64,000 nt of DNA from Rhizophagus irregularis. Its lineage: Eukaryota; Glomeromycota; Glomeromycetes; Glomerales; Glomeraceae. Location: positions 186,001-250,000 of the forward strand of contig NC_089438.1 of NCBI RefSeq assembly GCF_026210795.1, in the 5' to 3' direction. Of this stretch, positions 1-11,161 are shown piece after piece; position 1 is the first letter of the stretch, and each line of letters begins with the position of its first letter. Both the position numbers and the translations under genes were made by a program. Under the pieces are notes generated by a model. It ran no database searches and had not been told where the DNA came from. It was given only the letters and a program-made list of their open reading frames with translations.

Positions 1-1645
1 ACAAAACGTCATCAATAGTACAATGTTATGGTTTAACTCAAGATCAACCAAACGGAAATTACATGCTTGTAATGAAAAAATTGGATATAAATTTAAGAGA
101 ATATATACAACAAAATCACAACAAACTTACATGGAGAGAGAGAATTTATATTGTAACTCGTGTAAGTTATGCACTTAGGATGATCCATGTAGAAAATGCA
201 ATTCATAGAGATTTACATTCAGGAAATATATTATATAGTCAGCATAGTAATATTTGGCATATTAGTGATCTTGGATTCTGTGGGCCCGCTGATCAACCAT
301 TGGGAAGTATATATGGAAATCTTTCTTATATTGCACCAGAAGTTATAGTTGGAAAAGGATATACTTTTGCATCTGATATATATAGTATTTCAATGATAAT
401 GTGGGAAATTTCATCTGGACAACCACCATTTACTAATTATGAAAAGGATTATAATCTTGCAATGGATATTGTTAATGGTATGAGACCAAAGGTTATATCA
501 GGAACTCCTTTAAAATATAAAGAATTAATGGAACAATGTTGGGATGCTGATCCAACAAAAAGGCCTAACATCAAAACATTTTTAAGTAAAATAAATGAAA
601 TTAATAAATTATATTATCAAATCATACCAAATGATAATACAAATATTTTTAGTAAATTCTTAGAAAAAATTAAAAAAACTAATAATTTAGATAAAATGAG
701 TAGCTTTGAAATAATGAGTTGTTATTATGCAAGCAGCAAATTATCAGTAAGTAAAATCTATCAATTTGATGATTTACCTGAACCAAGAAATGCAACTGAA
801 GGTATATTTTAATTTTTTATTTATTAAATATTGTTTAATTTTAAACTAATTAATTATTTATTAATATTTTAAAAAATATAGAAGAACAAGAAGGTATATA
901 TTTTAGTATTATAAACATTTCTTTAAAATTCAAATAATTTTTTATTACTATATTTATTTAATTATTTTATTTAAAAGCATATCATAGTAAATCTTATAGT
1001 TTTAATATTCCTGAAAATAGTAAGTGTTTTATTTAGTTATTATGATTTCTTATAGTATACTGAGTATATAATTCCAAATCGTTTTTTTTTATAGTTGATG
1101 ATTTCAATATATCAAATAATAAAAATAATGATAGTACATCGACAACAAATAGTATTTTTAGAAGTAAGTATTAATTATTTCATTTTTGTTTAAAACCACA
1201 AAATATATTAATCTTGTGTTGAAAATATAGGAAATAGTAAAGTATTGTCTAAAGTATTTCAAAAACTACACATAGGATCAGATGATAGTAAGTAATTATA
1301 TGTGTATTTTTTATTAAAATAAATATTTTATTAATTTAATTATATTTATTAGATAATCAAAATAGTTATCAAAATAATTGTGAAAGAAAAATCATAAAAC
1401 AACAAGTGAAGAAGCAAGATATTGATGGTAAGTAAATGTTTACAAATTTATTAGATAAATAACATTAATTGTATAACTGATCATTAAATTTATTTTAGAT
1501 AATGATGAAATTTATAATAATCCAAATCTACATCCAGAAGAACAAGATTTCGAAATTCCTGATGGTAAATAAATTTCTTTATAACAAAATAATTTCAATA
1601 ATCTATTTTTAATACTAATTATCAATTATTTTAGATGGATTTTAA
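1..1645 (+). CDS. TKL-type protein kinase A (5' end outside window)
   Basis: Serine/threonine (TKL-like) protein kinase; the window opens inside its main exon. Reading frame 3 is open from base 3, and by comparison with kinase E the leader and ATP-binding lobe lie upstream of the window. Visible catalytic parts are HRDLHSGNIL (about 205-240), SDLGFCGP (265-290), the APE-like IAPE, and the C-lobe motifs MWEISSGQPPF and QCWDADPTKRP. The main exon ends at 801 before GTATAT. Further exons by splice sites and homology: 882-893, 978-1019, 1095-1163, 1231-1287, 1353-1427, 1499-1564, 1635-1645 (TAA 1643-1645). All internal tail exons are multiples of three and joined in phase 1, and they encode an acidic tail with NPNLHPEEQ and FEIPD. 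Cytosolic signalling is inferred from the family; the substrate is unknown. No lesion is seen in the visible part. Confidence 0.85.
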
Positions 1646-2098
1646 ACAGACCTGTTATCATAAACTGTGAGGGTATCAAGTATCCATTGGCATATTGTCT
1701 ACTTGTTTAACTTACTACGTTTATTTAGCATGTGAATTATTTCACTATAAACTACAATATCTATTATTATGACATTACATTATTATATATTTATTATTTT
1801 TTATTTTTTCTTAGATTTATTTAAACACTAAGATTAGAATATCATATTATTCTTAGTTTGTAATTTAAATAAATTAATTATATTTAAAAATTCTGTGTAG
1901 AATATTTATTTGACATCCTATTATATATTAAGAATATATTTTTAATTGTTTCTTAAATATTTCCCTTTTACATAGTATATGGAACAATTTTGTCTTTGTT
2001 ATTTGCGTATGCTATTTGAATCTTACTATATAAATATTTTTTAAAAAAATTTACTATAAATTTTCTGGGAATTGTAACAATTTAAATTATGATGGCTA
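1646..2098. other. 3' flank of kinase A, no gene seen
   Basis: AT-rich 3' flank. A segment containing ATTTAAACACTAAGA and a downstream block with TTTTCTGGGAATT recur after the other kinase copies (about 8040-8150, 27050-27310, 32230-32300), so this is duplicated downstream DNA rather than unique sequence. Confidence 0.5.
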
Positions 2099-2603
2099 TT
2101 ACCTTAATTGATTTTTCATATCATTAACAATTTCGTTGTTAGTTTTTTGGGCGTCAAATTGGTTTTTCGTGAAGAAAAATATAAATTGACTATCTGAGCG
2201 TGAAGTGTATTCCTTAAAAATGTCTACACTTCGTGTAGTTACATCATTGTTGTTGTCAGATGCATGTTGTGAAATATTCAAATTTTTGTTCGTTAACAAT
2301 TGGTGTTTGATGATCTTCTGCATGAGAGTCACGTGACGTAACATCTTTTTCTGAGGAAAGTAGATGTTCTTTTTCGTTATTAATGTCGATGTCCATATTA
2401 TTTTTGTTATTAGTAGGAGATGAAGGAGCTGAAACTATGGTATCAGTTTTAGCTTTTTTTGTTGGTTGCCTTGAAGGAGAAGGTTCTTTATTAGTGCCAT
2501 AGGTTTCAGCAGCAATTTCTTCGTCTGAGAGGTTGTTATGGTTGTCAAATTGAGTTTTTTGAGTCATTTTTCTAGAGTTCTTGGAGCGAGTATTATGCGC
2601 CAT
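2099..2603 (-). pseudogene. Frameshifted repeat protein, N-terminal part (ORF1/gag-like family)
   Basis: Minus-strand reading frame starting MAHNTRSKNSRK at 2603; an earlier ATG at 2675 lacks this lineage-typical start. It is polar and low-complexity, with a Ser/Pro stretch, a basic patch PTKKAKT and a Met-Asp-Ile-Asp segment. It runs to about 2256, where the frame stops; the downstream text continues in another frame to 2099 (with ...DVTTRSVDIFKEYTSRS), which suggests one frameshift. I recognise this as the disordered N-terminus of a highly repeated Rhizophagus family whose RRM-like middle part appears at 46824-47270; the link rests on recalled family layout. It has no flanking partner domain here, so it is probably a truncated transposon-derived copy. 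Confidence 0.5.
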
Positions 2604-2779
2604 GTAGTTAGTATATTTCACGTCGTAGAGTTCAATTTTCCAATAAAATGTGGAGGTTTGATAGTAAAAAAACACAAGTTTAGTAGTAACTATTCTTTAG
2701 CAAAATTTTTGGTCAGAGGATCGACGTGAAAAGATTTTTTATTTACCAAAAAAATTTACGTTCCGTACCTTTATAAGAG

Positions 2780-2815
2780 AAGTAACGTAATAGATCATGT
2801 GACTTTACGTTACTT
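2780..2815. repeat. Inverted repeat, 11-bp perfect arms
   Basis: Arms AAGTAACGTAA (2780-2790) and TTACGTTACTT (2805-2815) are perfect reverse complements around a core containing CATGTG. More GTTACTTACTTT repeats follow to 2842. It may be a short palindromic element; no function can be assigned. Confidence 0.7.
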
Positions 2816-3168
2816 ACTTTGCCAATTTTCGTTACTTACTTTCTATATATTCATAATAAACGTTGATAGTTTTTTAGGCTGCGCCTCACTTACAATCTAC
2901 TTTTAAATAACATAGCTATCTATAGATTAATCAGCTTGATAATGAGTAATATATAAATTCCACATTTTATATGGAGATTGGAAGCTTATTTATTTTCCAC
3001 TCATTTAAATATTCAATAACTTTTTTTTATACTAAGATATTTGAGATATATTTGATCAATAATTACATTTAAATTTAAGAATAATATATTTAAAGTAAGA
3101 CATTAGTGGGACATGTACGGTTTAGATAATAAAATTTAAATAATAAAATGTCAAATAAAGAAAAAATC

Positions 3169-3866
3169 TTATAATGTCTCATTAGCATATTTACGAGTCC
3201 ATTCCCTAACAGTAGCTTCATAACGATTACGATCAGTCTTGTACAATTGAGATATTTCGGGCATTATATCACATTCTAATTTATTGATAAATTATTTTTT
3301 AGTTGAAATTAATCAGATCATTCAATAAAGTAATGAATGTAAAAAAGTGAATTATAATACCTGGGTTTGGATCTCTCAACAATTGACAAATTTCCGAGAT
3401 TACTTGATAAAATAAAAGATTTGATTAATATTTTTTTTTATAAATATAATAAAAATTCCACATATTATTGTTGGTAATTGCTGGTGATCATTGGTCTCTT
3501 AAGGAATCCACGTCTATACTTCCATTATCAGTAATATCCAGATTGTAGATTCTTAATAAATTGAGTAAATCATGCTATTAAATAACTATACAAGGAAAAG
3601 TATACCTTTGGTGGTTTGAATGGATAATCACTAGGATGACAAATATCAAAGATAAAATATACCTCCAGAGTATGAAGTATTACTTTAATGCAAATTATAC
3701 CGTAACATACAAGCGAAAGTTATTGTAATCTTTACACATGAAGTTTAAAAAAGTGGTAAAATATTACTTACGGGACCCATAATTGACGCCAGTGGAAAAA
3801 GATCATCATCGATAGGACCAACACTAAAAGATGACGGTGGGTCACGACCTAACTCATACAATTCCT
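3169..3866 (-). pseudogene. UBC4/5-type E2 ubiquitin-conjugating enzyme pseudogene
   Basis: Not an ORF call: recognised by piecing minus-strand exons. Exon about 3866-3772 encodes ELYELGRDPPSSFSVGP...IMGP and ends at a good GTAAGT donor. About 3685-3608 encodes SYSGGIFYL then, after a 1-nt frameshift, FDICHPSDYPFKPPK. About 3565-3480 reads like the active-site exon (RIYN..ITDNGSI..DSLRDQ). About 3410-3361 reads EICQLLRDPNP. 3275-3169 reads IMPEISQ then [19 protein letters not shown], with TAA at 3169-3171. The family transfers ubiquitin from E1 to substrates via a cysteine. Here the cysteine (GSIC) is replaced by Asp, the conserved Trp after RDQ is TGA, and the first coding exon was not found. 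Intron positions are kept, so it arose by DNA duplication, not retroposition. Confidence 0.85.
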
Positions 3867-4374
3867 AATAATATATATGTAAATAATAAAAAAGAAATAA
3901 ATTAATTAACTGCAATTTGAAGCCTACAATTTTTCTAAAAGCAATAAATTATTCTTTATTGATTATAAATAAAGAAATGGTTTGAGCAATTCCCATTAAA
4001 AAAATTAAGAGAGCGATTATCACGATCAAATAATTTGAAATTAAGGCAGTAATAAGTAAGTCTCATCCAATTGATGATTTATAAATTTTTTGGTGGGATG
4101 GCAAATCGGGTAATTTTTATGTTGGTAAAATGTCATTTCAGTGAAATGAAGCTAGATAATTTTTCATGGAAGTCAACAAAATAATATCGGTTAATTTCAT
4201 GTCGGTGAAATGGCTGCCTGCTGTAAACTAACCGATTTATCATAATGATCGAATACTCTTATACTCCTTAATGATACATTAAATTTACTTACGAAATTTT
4301 TTATAAAAAGTGTGATTTATCATAAAATTATGTTTTGAAATGAACTTGCTACCCTCATTTAATTATTAACTATA
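3867..4374. other. Intergenic, duplicated F-box 3' flank
   Basis: No gene is seen. The part from about 4230 (GATCGAATACTC, then TATAAAAAGTGTGAT) is matched at about 8755-8820 downstream of F-box B, marking one edge of the F-box segmental duplication. Confidence 0.5.
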
Positions 4375-4435
4375 GGTCAATTAACTGTTAATTAACCGTT
4401 AATTAACCAGTCGTTAATTAACCAGTTAATTGACC
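4375..4435. repeat. Palindromic GTTAATTAAC cluster
   Basis: Several GTTAATTAAC-like palindromes lie between outer arms GGTCAATTAACT and AGTTAATTGACC, so the whole 61 bp can fold back. A related TTAACCGG/CCGGTTAA cluster lies at 53850-53880. It is an insertion relative to the paralogous flank near 8820-8940. Confidence 0.75.
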
Positions 4436-4638
4436 AAATTTATAATTAACCATTATTTTCCCATCCCTAATACCGTATCATTAAACAAAAGTACTATACC
4501 GTACATGATATTAAATTTTTATTTAATAATTGTCTTTTGAGGAAAAAAAAAAACCGCGTACAGTAAATATAAAGATATAGTATAGTATAATAGAATAATT
4601 TGTTATTTATTAATATTCAAATTTCTTATTCACATTTA

Positions 4639-4842
4639 GGCCGTTCCAACTTGATCGTTTGTTTAAAGTACCCAATCCCCTCTATCTTTTTAGAAATATA
4701 AATTTTAATAACTATATAATGCCACCCTAATTTTTTCTTAAATTTCCCAAATTTTCCCATTTATTTCATTTAATTTGTTTAATGAAAACCCTCCTCTCCC
4801 TCAAAAATCTGGACGTTAAACAACAATCAAGTTGGAACGGTC
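4639..4842. mobile_element. 204-bp MITE, PIF/Harbinger-like
   Basis: Terminal inverted repeats GGCCGTTCCAACTTGAT (left) and, read in reverse complement, GACCGTTCCAACTTGAT (right), continuing imperfectly to about 30 bp, are flanked by TTA at 4636-4638 and 4843-4845. A TTA target duplication is typical of PIF/Harbinger elements. It has no coding capacity. It sits 10 bp past the stop of F-box A and is absent from the paralogous flanks, so it postdates the duplication. Confidence 0.75.
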
Positions 4843-4854
4843 TTAAGGTACATA

Positions 4855-6051
4855 CTACAAACAAAAATGTAATTTTAATTTAGGTGAATATTTCATAATT
4901 TTCTCAGATATATCATCTGTATTTACATATGGATATCTATCATCAAAAACTCGTAAACTTTCCAAATATTGACAACTAACAAGAAACAATTTTAATGTTT
5001 CTAATACATCATGTTCAATTCTAATAGAAAGATTTCTAAGATTTGGACAGAACTTCGCTATTGCTAAATCTAATGAATTATCATATAAACCATATGATCT
5101 TGCACAAAATTCTTTTAAATTTTTACCATTATTTTCCAAGAATTTTATTAATATTTCATTCTTTGGACATCTTAAACTAAATATCAAACTTTGTAACCTC
5201 GGAAAAATAACGTATTGTAGTTCATTAAAATCCTCATGATATCTGTTAATAATAATTTTAAATTCAAGTTTTTGTAAATTTGTGAATCTAGCAATAGTTG
5301 ATAATGGTATAGGAACACGTCTTAAATTTCCACGGATAAAAAATTTAGTCAAAGAATTAGTATTCTTTGCTACTAAAGCGATTATATCTGTCAAATCTAC
5401 AATATCACTAGATTGAGTCACATAAAAGTGCTTTAAATTAGGCTGAACAGAAATTAAATTTGCCAAATCATTTGAAGTGACTTCATTGAATACAACTATC
5501 CTTAAAATCTGTATAGTATGACATACTTGAGATAACAGATGAAAAAATCCAGGATAAATATTTGAATTACAGTATAATTTTGTGAGATACTTTAAACAAT
5601 TTTTTGCTCCAGGATATGATGTAAAAATTATTGACGCCGTTTTTATGAATGTTATTTCTCTTAAAGAAGAAATCTGACACATAAGTAATTTGAATATTTC
5701 CTGTGACAACATAGTTATATCATTGCTTAAATTTGGAGATTCCCATTTCTGAAGAAAATGTCCAACATTGTTAATAACTTTATGAACTTCCAAATATTTA
5801 CAAAATGATGCATAATTAAACACTGGAGTTTTTGAAGTTGAAATTGAAATTCCATTATTATGTAAAATTTTTTTTGAATCATTCGGAAGGCAAGCGATTA
5901 AAGTATTAAGATTTCTAATATTTCTCCAGTAAATTCTGACAGAAACTTTACACCAAATTCGATTAACTAATAAGCATGAATACAAAGTCTTTGGATCATT
6001 CTCTAAACACTCAATAATATCGTTAAGGCAATCGACAGAAAAATTTAGCAT
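4855..6051 (-). CDS. F-box/LRR-like protein A
   Basis: Intact single-exon ORF of 398 aa. Residues 1-45 (MLNFSVDCLNDIIECLEND..LYSCLLVNRIWCKVSVRIYW) fit an F-box: Leu/Ile-rich helices, the 'LVNR-W' signature and a closing 'YW'. The remainder has irregular leucine-rich segments (LKHFYV, LRNLSIRIE, LESLRVF) like other fungal F-box/LRR proteins. The family binds Skp1 through the F-box and presents substrates to an SCF ubiquitin ligase; the target is unknown. The start is ATG at 6051, aligned with the internal MLQF starts of the paralogs. It is the most diverged of the four copies in this window. Its divergent neighbour is a kinase relic (7541-7890). Confidence 0.85.
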   Translation of the reverse strand: MLNFSVDCLNDIIECLENDPKTLYSCLLVNRIWCKVSVRIYWRNIRNLNTLIACLPNDSKKILHNNGISISTSKTPVFNYASFCKYLEVHKVINNVGHFLQKWESPNLSNDITMLSQEIFKLLMCQISSLREITFIKTASIIFTSYPGAKNCLKYLTKLYCNSNIYPGFFHLLSQVCHTIQILRIVVFNEVTSNDLANLISVQPNLKHFYVTQSSDIVDLTDIIALVAKNTNSLTKFFIRGNLRRVPIPLSTIARFTNLQKLEFKIIINRYHEDFNELQYVIFPRLQSLIFSLRCPKNEILIKFLENNGKNLKEFCARSYGLYDNSLDLAIAKFCPNLRNLSIRIEHDVLETLKLFLVSCQYLESLRVFDDRYPYVNTDDISEKIMKYSPKLKLHFCL

Positions 6052-7540
6052 TTTAATAGAATTATAGAATTTTCAGACTTTTAAAACAATATAATAGAAA
6101 GAGCGTGTGAATCGCAATTATGGCGTGATTAATTGGCATGCATAACTATTTATTGTGATGATGACATAATATTCCGGCTTTCGGATAAACTTTTAAGCAC
6201 AATTGTCGATCCATTTATCCGTTTTTTTTTTGCGATTAAAAAAAATAAAAAAATTCTCGTACGAGCGATAAAATTTACAAGTATGATGGTCACTGAAACT
6301 TTGTTATTTAATTACAAATATTTTTAAAGTATTCCCGAAAATTAAGTACAAGTTACTTTCTGTCTTAATATTTTTTAAGATAAAAAAAAATTAATAACGA
6401 AAATATTTTAAATTAATTGTATGTACCAAAATGAATGCACAAAAAAATATTTACTGCAATTTAATTTAATTATTTGAATTTATTATATATTATTTCTATT
6501 TTTTATTACAGTCGTGAGTAAAATTTTTTGGAAAATTTCACGTGACTTCAGTCAAGTGTAGGTTGCTTGTTAAAAATTTGCAGATCAAATTGCAATATAC
6601 TTCAACGCTGTACATCTCCAAATAAGAAAAATAACTCTGAAATAAAAAGATTTTATTGAAAAATGATAGCAAAAAAATAAATTTATAATTATGGGTTAAG
6701 AAGTGCAGTATTTGAGTGAAATTTAACTTCATACTATTATGGTTTAAAAAGTTTCGAAACAATAGGAGGATGGGAAGATATGGCTTAAAACCCTAGTAAA
6801 AATCAACTAAAAATGACACAAATATCGCAAAAAATATTATAAGCCAATACATTAGGTAGAATTTTATGATAATGACCAATAATTTAGCTGAAAAGTATTA
6901 GAAACGAATAATAATAATTTTTACTTTTTAGGCATATAATTAAAAAATATTTTCATCACCGTTGGATAGTTAAAAATAATACATTAAAACCTGGTCAAAA
7001 AACTGTAAAAGCTTATTAACAGAAACCTAAGAATATGAAAACCATTAAATTCGGAATGTTGAACGTTAAGGAAGGAATGAAATATTATTTCTAATAAAAA
7101 TATAAATATTTTATTAAATTGATAAAATTAAGTTACGAGGAAATTATTAGGGTAAAGGGAGAGAGGATAATTTTTTAATTGTATATAGTTTAAATCTCAT
7201 GGAATTACACTTTTAAATATATTAAACCAATTGCAAATATAATCACTGGTTGTTGAGTAAATTTACTTTAAAGTTTTCCAAATAATTTTGCTCACCACTG
7301 TACATATTTTAATTATTTATTATTTTTATTTTCTTTGTTTTATACATGACATGGTCAATTTGCACATTAATTGAAATTTCCATTTTTACTATATATTTGA
7401 AATAAATATTAAGTAAATTATTATTATTTTATTTATTAGTCAGGAAACATTTTCTTTTTGTTACTATTTTAAGCATTATCATTTACTATGTTTCTGTCGA
7501 TACTATAATTATACTGGAATTATAATTCCAAATTCTCTTT
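6052..7540. other. Intergenic between F-box A and kinase relic
   Basis: Holds the duplicated F-box 5' flank (GCTTTCGGATAAACTTTTAA near 6177, matched near 12455) and, at about 7320-7500, the same upstream block that precedes kinases D and E (TTTTGTTACTATTTTAAG, then a variant of ATTATCATTTA). No coding exon is visible; 6538-6762 (minus) is a low-complexity ORF I do not support. Confidence 0.5.
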
Positions 7541-7890
7541 CTTTATTTGATGACTTCAATATATCAATTAGTAATTTCATAGTTAAGTATAAGTTATAAT
7601 TTTTTTAAAAAATCGCAAATATATTAATCTTATATTGAAAATATAGGAATAGTAGTAAGTACTAAGTATTATGTGTATTTTTTATCAAAGAAAATATTTT
7701 AATTAATAATTTAATATTAGATAATCAAAATAATTGTGAAATAAAAATCATAAATCAAAATAGAGAAGCAAGAATTAGAAAAATAATATAACTGTCAGTA
7801 TAACTTATTATTCAATTTATTTATAGATGATGAAATTTATAATAATCTATCTACCTCCAGAAGAACAAGAATTCGAAATTCATGATGGTT
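7541..7890 (+). pseudogene. Kinase C-terminal tail relic
   Basis: Only the 3' microexons of a TKL kinase remain. About 7541-7570 matches the FDDFNIS exon, 7721-7760 the NQNNCE..IINQ exon, and 7826-7888 the DDEIYNN...PEEQEFEIHD exon, where a deletion turns NPNLHPEEQ into out-of-frame sequence. The catalytic exons are missing although upstream kinase-flank DNA is present at 7320-7500, so a deletion removed the body of the gene. Confidence 0.75.
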
Positions 7891-9505
7891 GATTAATATA
7901 GTTTCAATAACTGTTTTTAAATACTAATTTTTTAAATTATTTACTTAAATATTTTTTATGGGATATTTACTGGATATTTATTTAGTTGATATTTATTATT
8001 TGACTGTTTGTAATGTATCTAAATACTTTCTTTCTATAATCTTTTATTATTTTCGTGCGCTATTGAATCTTTTCTATATAAATGTTTCTTAAAGCAACTT
8101 ACTCTAAATTTTCTGGGAATTACTACGTTTAAATTATGATGGTCGTCATCTAATTGATTTTCGACAGTCTAAATATCTTATTTTTTTTTAAATTCGGCTT
8201 TGTTGTTTAAATTTGTGAGGAAAAAAAGATTTTTAATTGTCAATAATATTTTATTCATACTGTATTTAAAGTACATTGTGAAAATTAATTTGAATAAATA
8301 TTTTACTATGTATAAACAATCAATAAAATATAAATATTATCATGTAAATTGAATAAATTACCCTTATTTGAAAATATTATATCTACAAACTTACATTAAC
8401 ATCTAAGTCTTATTACATCTGTCTATAACCATTTTTTGGTCTATTCATAAAGAATCCGCGCGAAGATTGGTTTTTAATTATAATTATTCGTTAAAATGCA
8501 GCTTGATCACATTAAAAATGCAACATAATGATATTCCAACATTCAGAAAATTAATAAGTAAGTGTAAAATTGCATTTTTAGTAAAATTTATTTCGCTATT
8601 TTTCTTCATCAACAAAATTATAATAATATATAATTTTTAGTAAATATTCCTAGTGAGCGATAATTATAGTCATTGTAAATATTAATTCATTTTTTAGAAA
8701 TAGAATGATTAATAGAAATAAACAAATTTTGATATTTTAGTACGTGCTAGTAATAATCATATAATGGTTGAATACTCAGTTTTTTTTATAAAAAGTGTGA
8801 TCACGCACGTAATTTATCATCCCACGATTGACGATTCACTAATTAAAATGAAATAAATTTGTTATGAAATGGCCAAATAAACTTGCAGACTTGCATTATC
8901 CCCTGATCCTATCTAAAAGTATATACACTGCGTCATTAAACAAAAGTGCTGTATTGTACATTATAAATTAAGTCAGAAACATCATTGATCAACACGGCGA
9001 AATATACAGTAAGCTTACCTTTATTTATCTTGCTTTTCAATTGAATAGTAATTGTCACATGAAACACTGGGTAGTCAGTATATTATCGAATTTTTTTGTG
9101 TAACAAAAAATGTTCCTCTTTTCTTGATGTGCATCTAAAAAAGTATGATCACAGACTCTAAAGTTGAATCCGCTTCGGACTCGAGTTTAAAAATTATAAT
9201 AAAATTATTATTATAATATAAATAAATAAAACATGAAGTGTATCTTTCAATTTCAACCCATGCTTTCTAACCTCCAATCCGCTCAGATATAAAAAAATAT
9301 TTATTTGGTTAATCGCTTGAAAATGATTAAAATTAAAGTGACCAAATATAGTTTTGATTTATTTAGTTGATGACCACTCCAATGAAATACGTACAGTAAA
9401 TATGACCATAATGGATATGATACAAGAAGAATAATAAAAATAATTTATTACTATTTATTAATAATTACACATTTAAGATATACTAGTACTAATAATAGCT
9501 AGCTA
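7891..9505. other. Intergenic, duplicated flanks
   Basis: About 7930-8160 is the kinase 3' flank. About 8740-8960 is the F-box 3' flank, matched at 4230-4520. ATAATGATATTCCAACAT near 8530 resembles the kinase E 5' flank near 29705. No coding region is seen. Confidence 0.45.
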
Positions 9506-10705
9506 CTAAAGAAATAATTTTATTTTGGACGAATATTTCATAATAATTTCAGTTAAGCCTTTCTTATTGTAATACTTGTAACCAAAAATTCTAATGCTTT
9601 CCAGATATTTGCAACTAATAAGAATCGTTTCTAATATTTCTAATTCATTATCTTCAATTCTAATAGAAAGATTTCTAAGGTTTGGACAGAACTTGACTAT
9701 CGCTAAATTTAATGAATTATCATTACTTTTAACATAAAATTCTTTTAGATTTTTTCCATTATTTTCCAAGAATTTTTTTAATAATTCATTTTCTGGACAT
9801 TTCATATAAATGTTTAAACTTCGTAACTGCGGAAAAACAACATATTGTAATTTATTAAAACCTTCATAATATTCGTTACTGTAAAATATGAATACAAGTT
9901 CTTGTAAATTTGTGAATCTAGCAATAAATGATAATGGTATTACCGCCTTGAAATAACATTTTATTCCTCCATAGATACGAAGTGTAATCAAAGAATTAGG
10001 AAATTTTGATATCAAAGTATTTATATCCGTCAAATCTACACCATATTTATGCAGACACACTTTCAAGTGCCTTAAATTTTGCAGAGAAGAAATCAAATCT
10101 GCTAATCCATTTGAAATGGATTCATTGAATATTATTCTTAGTGTATGTATAGTTGTTTGACATATTTTAGATAAATGATAAAAAAATTCAGGATAAATAT
10201 TTGAATAGCAACTTAATGTTGATAAATTCTTCAAACAATCTCTCGCCCCAGGATATGATGTAAAAGTTATTGATGTCAAATTTGTTAATGTATATTTTAA
10301 TTCTCTTAAAGAAGAAATCTGACACATAAGTAATTTGAATATTTCCTGTAATACTATAATTGTGATATCATTTAAATTTTGAACTAAAATAGATTTTTGT
10401 TTTCTAAGAAAGAGCTTAATATTTTTAATAACGTTATGAACTTCCAGATATTTACAAAATGATGCATAATTAAACACTGGAGTTTTTGAAGTTGAAATTG
10501 AAATTCCATTATTATATTAAATTTCTTTTGAATCATTTGAAAGGCAAGCGATTAAAGTACTAAGATTTCTAATATATCTCCAGTAAATTCTGACGGAAAT
10601 TTTACACCAGCTTCGGTTGACTAATAAGCATGAATACAAAGTATTTGAATCATCCTCTAAACATTCAATAATATTATTAAGGCAATCGATAGGAAATTGT
10701 AACAT
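9506..10705 (-). pseudogene. F-box/LRR-like protein B, one nonsense codon
   Basis: Close paralog of F-box C and D. From ATG 10705 (MLQFPIDCLNNIIECLEDD) the frame stops at TAA 10519-10517, where the paralogs read KEILYNNG: TTA (Leu) became TAA. It resumes in the same frame to 9506 without another lesion, including the LRR-like part and the end MKYSSKIKLFL. The upstream 28-codon extension open in C and D is broken here by a 1-nt insertion, which argues that MLQF is the real start in all copies. The single lesion means inactivation is recent, or stop readthrough or an assembly error. A reinitiated product from ATG 10477 would lack the F-box. Confidence 0.8.
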
Positions 10706-10888
10706 TTTAGCAGGACACTCAAATTTTAACAATTTAATGGGAAAGAGTTTGAGAAATTTGGTTCATGACGTAACATAAATTGGCGTGCATATTTATTTAT
10801 GTTGCAGAATTTATCGGTTTTCGGATAAATTTTTAAGCACAATTATTGATGGCACAAATTGATAAAAGAATCCGGATTTGACTCGGAT

Positions 10889-10938
10889 GTCGATCATTTT
10901 GGCCAAAAGTATCGTTAATTTTAGCCAAAATGATCGAC
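10889..10938. repeat. Hairpin, 15-bp perfect arms
   Basis: GTCGATCATTTTGGC (10889-10903) and GCCAAAATGATCGAC (10924-10938) with a 20-bp spacer. The matching flank of F-box C (about 12530-12545) has only the beginning, so this is an insertion or inverted duplication specific to copy B. Confidence 0.75.
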
Positions 10939-11161
10939 ATTCCTATCAAAAAAATATATTGAACTATCTACATGGTTAATCGTTTGAAAATGATTAATTT
11001 AAAGTAACCAAATATAGTTTTGATTTATTTAGTTGATGACAATGAAACACGTACAATAAATATGACCATAATGGAGATATGATACAAAAATGTGAATAAG
11101 AAATTGCTTATTAATAATTAGTAATAAATTATTTCTAATATTCTTCAAGATATACTAGCTA

